NCBI GenBank assembly: GCA_963662155.1
Contig: OY759274.1
Span: forward strand, 46,795,565 to 46,859,564
Direction: 5' to 3'
DNA: 64,000 nucleotides
From: Lamellibrachia columna
Lineage: Eukaryota; Annelida; Polychaeta; Sabellida; Siboglinidae
Both the position numbers and the translations under genes were made by a program. Every line of letters begins with the position of its first letter. The first letter of the stretch is position 1. The notes beneath the pieces are model-generated. The model worked only from the letters and a program-made list of their open reading frames with translations. It searched no databases and was not told the origin of the DNA. Shown here in pieces: positions 63,444 to 64,000 of this stretch.

Positions 63444-64000
63444 AACGACAATTAATGTCAACTATTTCGTCTCGCCTCTAGTCGACAACTACTATTAATG
63501 TCAACTAGTTCGTCTAGCTTCTACTCGTCAACGACTATTAATGTCAACTAGTTCGTCTTGCGTCTACTCGACAACTACTATTAATATCAATTAGTTCGTC
63601 TAGCGTCTATTCGACAACGACTGTTAATGTCAACTAGTTCGTCTAGCGTCTATTCGACAACGACTATTAATGTCAACTAGTTCGTCTAGCGTCTACTCGA
63701 CAACGACTATTAATGTCATCTAGTTCGTGTAGCATCTATTCGACAACGACTATTAATGTCAACTAGTTCGTCTAGCGTCTACTTAACAAAGACTATTAAT
63801 GTCAACTAGTTCGTCCAGCGTCTACTCGACAACTAGTATTAATGTCAACTAGTTCGTCTAGAGTCTACACGTCAACGACTATTAATGTCAACTATTTCGT
63901 CTAGCCTCTACTCGACAACAACTATTAATATGAACTAGTTCGTCTAGCGGCTACTTGTCAATGACTATTAATGTCAACTGGTTCGTCTAGCGTTTACACG
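63444..64000 (+). repeat. Higher-order repeat, block 4, partial unit at window edge
   Basis: Starts like the earlier units, then from about 63,640 follows 54,835 onward. GTGTAGCATCTATT is at 54,912 and 63,727, 8,815 bp apart (205 monomers), and the last bases (GCGTTTACACG) equal those ending at 55,185. The array is cut by the window end while still in this pattern, so the block continues beyond it. Confidence 0.85.

Larger units (their letters stand above)
1..64000 (+). repeat. 43-bp tandem satellite array filling the window
   Basis: Head-to-tail array of a 43-bp monomer with no interruption and no inverted monomer that I could find. Counting from TTCG at 22 to TTCG at 63,982 gives 63,960 bp, which is 1,488 x 43 minus 24, and the minus 24 is fully explained by the indels listed separately. 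Monomers differ from the consensus mostly by one to several substitutions. Consensus composition is A12 C11 G7 T13 (about 42% GC). No protein is encoded: the + strand consensus has TAA at monomer position 8 and TAG at 18 and 27, and since 43 is not a multiple of 3 every frame meets them, leaving at most about 96 open bases; the reverse strand is denser in stops. Variants remove some stops but I found no convincing coding region. Family knowledge: arrays like this are normally nuclear heterochromatin; a centromeric role is possible but not shown by the sequence. Confidence 0.99.

Noticed and set aside
1..64000. CRISPR array
   Set aside because: Repeats are directly adjacent and the whole 43-bp unit is conserved. 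There are no unique spacers of constant length and no leader or cas genes; variation is scattered substitutions.
1..64000. Protein-coding tandem repeat or other short reading frames
   Set aside because: 43 is not a multiple of 3, and TAA and TAG in each consensus monomer hit every + frame, with even more stops on the - strand. Open stretches arise only where variants remove stops and have no sign of selection on codons.
1..64000. CENP-B box in the monomer, suggested by TTCG followed by GCG
   Set aside because: The mammalian box needs TTCG, four bases, A, two bases, then CGGG. Here TTCGTCTA is followed by G, and no CGGG occurs at the right spacing even in the GCGGCTAC variants.
1..64000. Telomeric or subtelomeric simple repeat
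   Set aside because: No TTAGGG, TTTAGGG or TTAGG tracts are present; the unit is 43 bp with complex sequence.
1..64000. Transposon-derived tandem repeat (terminal repeats, target duplications, transposase remnants)
   Set aside because: No non-satellite sequence, terminal inverted repeat or coding remnant interrupts the monomers anywhere I looked.
1..64000. Bacterial iteron, ori or operator array
   Set aside because: Size (64 kb and more), higher-order structure and absence of any replication or partition gene are unlike iterons or parS arrays; such length is not expected in a prokaryotic replicon.
1..64000. Stable hairpin formed within one monomer
   Set aside because: Apart from the short palindromes, the best inverted match I found was about 4 bases (TCGT with ACGA), too short to support a claimed structure.
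1..64000. Naming a host species or clade from the array
   Set aside because: Satellites turn over quickly and I do not recognise this monomer. CpG content and array form point to a eukaryote but do not separate animal, plant or other lineages.

Overview
The whole 64,000-base window is one uninterrupted tandem satellite array. Its unit is a 43-bp monomer, always in the same orientation. I see no gene, RNA gene, transposon, CRISPR array, telomere repeat or other unique sequence, and both window edges lie inside the array, so its true boundaries are not visible. From the first to the last occurrence of the TTCG landmark (position 22 and position 63,982) there are 1,488 monomer steps. An array this long, with layered higher-order repeats (HORs, multi-monomer units that are themselves duplicated), is typical of eukaryotic heterochromatin such as centromeric, pericentromeric or subtelomeric DNA, probably from a long-read assembly. 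The species cannot be named from the sequence, and I do not recognise this monomer as a satellite I know.

Monomer: about 42% GC, with 4 CpG per 43 bases, which is more than base composition predicts. It carries three short palindromes (ATTAAT at monomer positions 6-11, AACTAGTT at 15-22, TCGA at 37-40) and a 7-base internal direct repeat (GTCTAGC then GTCTACT, at 24-37). In the consensus, stop codons fall in every frame on both strands. Positions 49,014-49,056 hold an exact copy of the consensus.

Layout. (1) About 1-14.9 kb: HOR of roughly 90 monomers (landmarks at 27, 3,891 and 7,718) with a nested 31-monomer (1,333-bp) tandem duplication at 9,663-12,328. (2) 14.88-20.87 kb: about two and a half copies of a 57-monomer (2,452-bp) HOR. 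(3) 20.9-23.4 kb: mixed transition. (4) 23.4-47.25 kb: a large HOR with landmarks at 23,411, 28,701, 36,397 and 42,931 (units of 123, 179 and 152 monomers plus a partial one); the second and third are nearly identical and differ by exactly 27 monomers. (5) 47.25-54.8 kb: less regular stretch with one clear displaced duplication and the only truncated monomer. (6) 54.3-64 kb: HOR of 41 monomers (1,763 bp), itself grouped as 123 monomers (5,289 bp) and 205 monomers (8,815 bp).

The array is almost free of length changes. Eleven small indels, about eight independent events, sum to -24 bp and exactly explain the distance between the first and last landmark. Spacings between duplicated landmarks are whole multiples of 43 once those indels are counted. 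Growth has therefore been by in-register unequal exchange or amplification of whole monomers, at scales from 1 to about 180 monomers.
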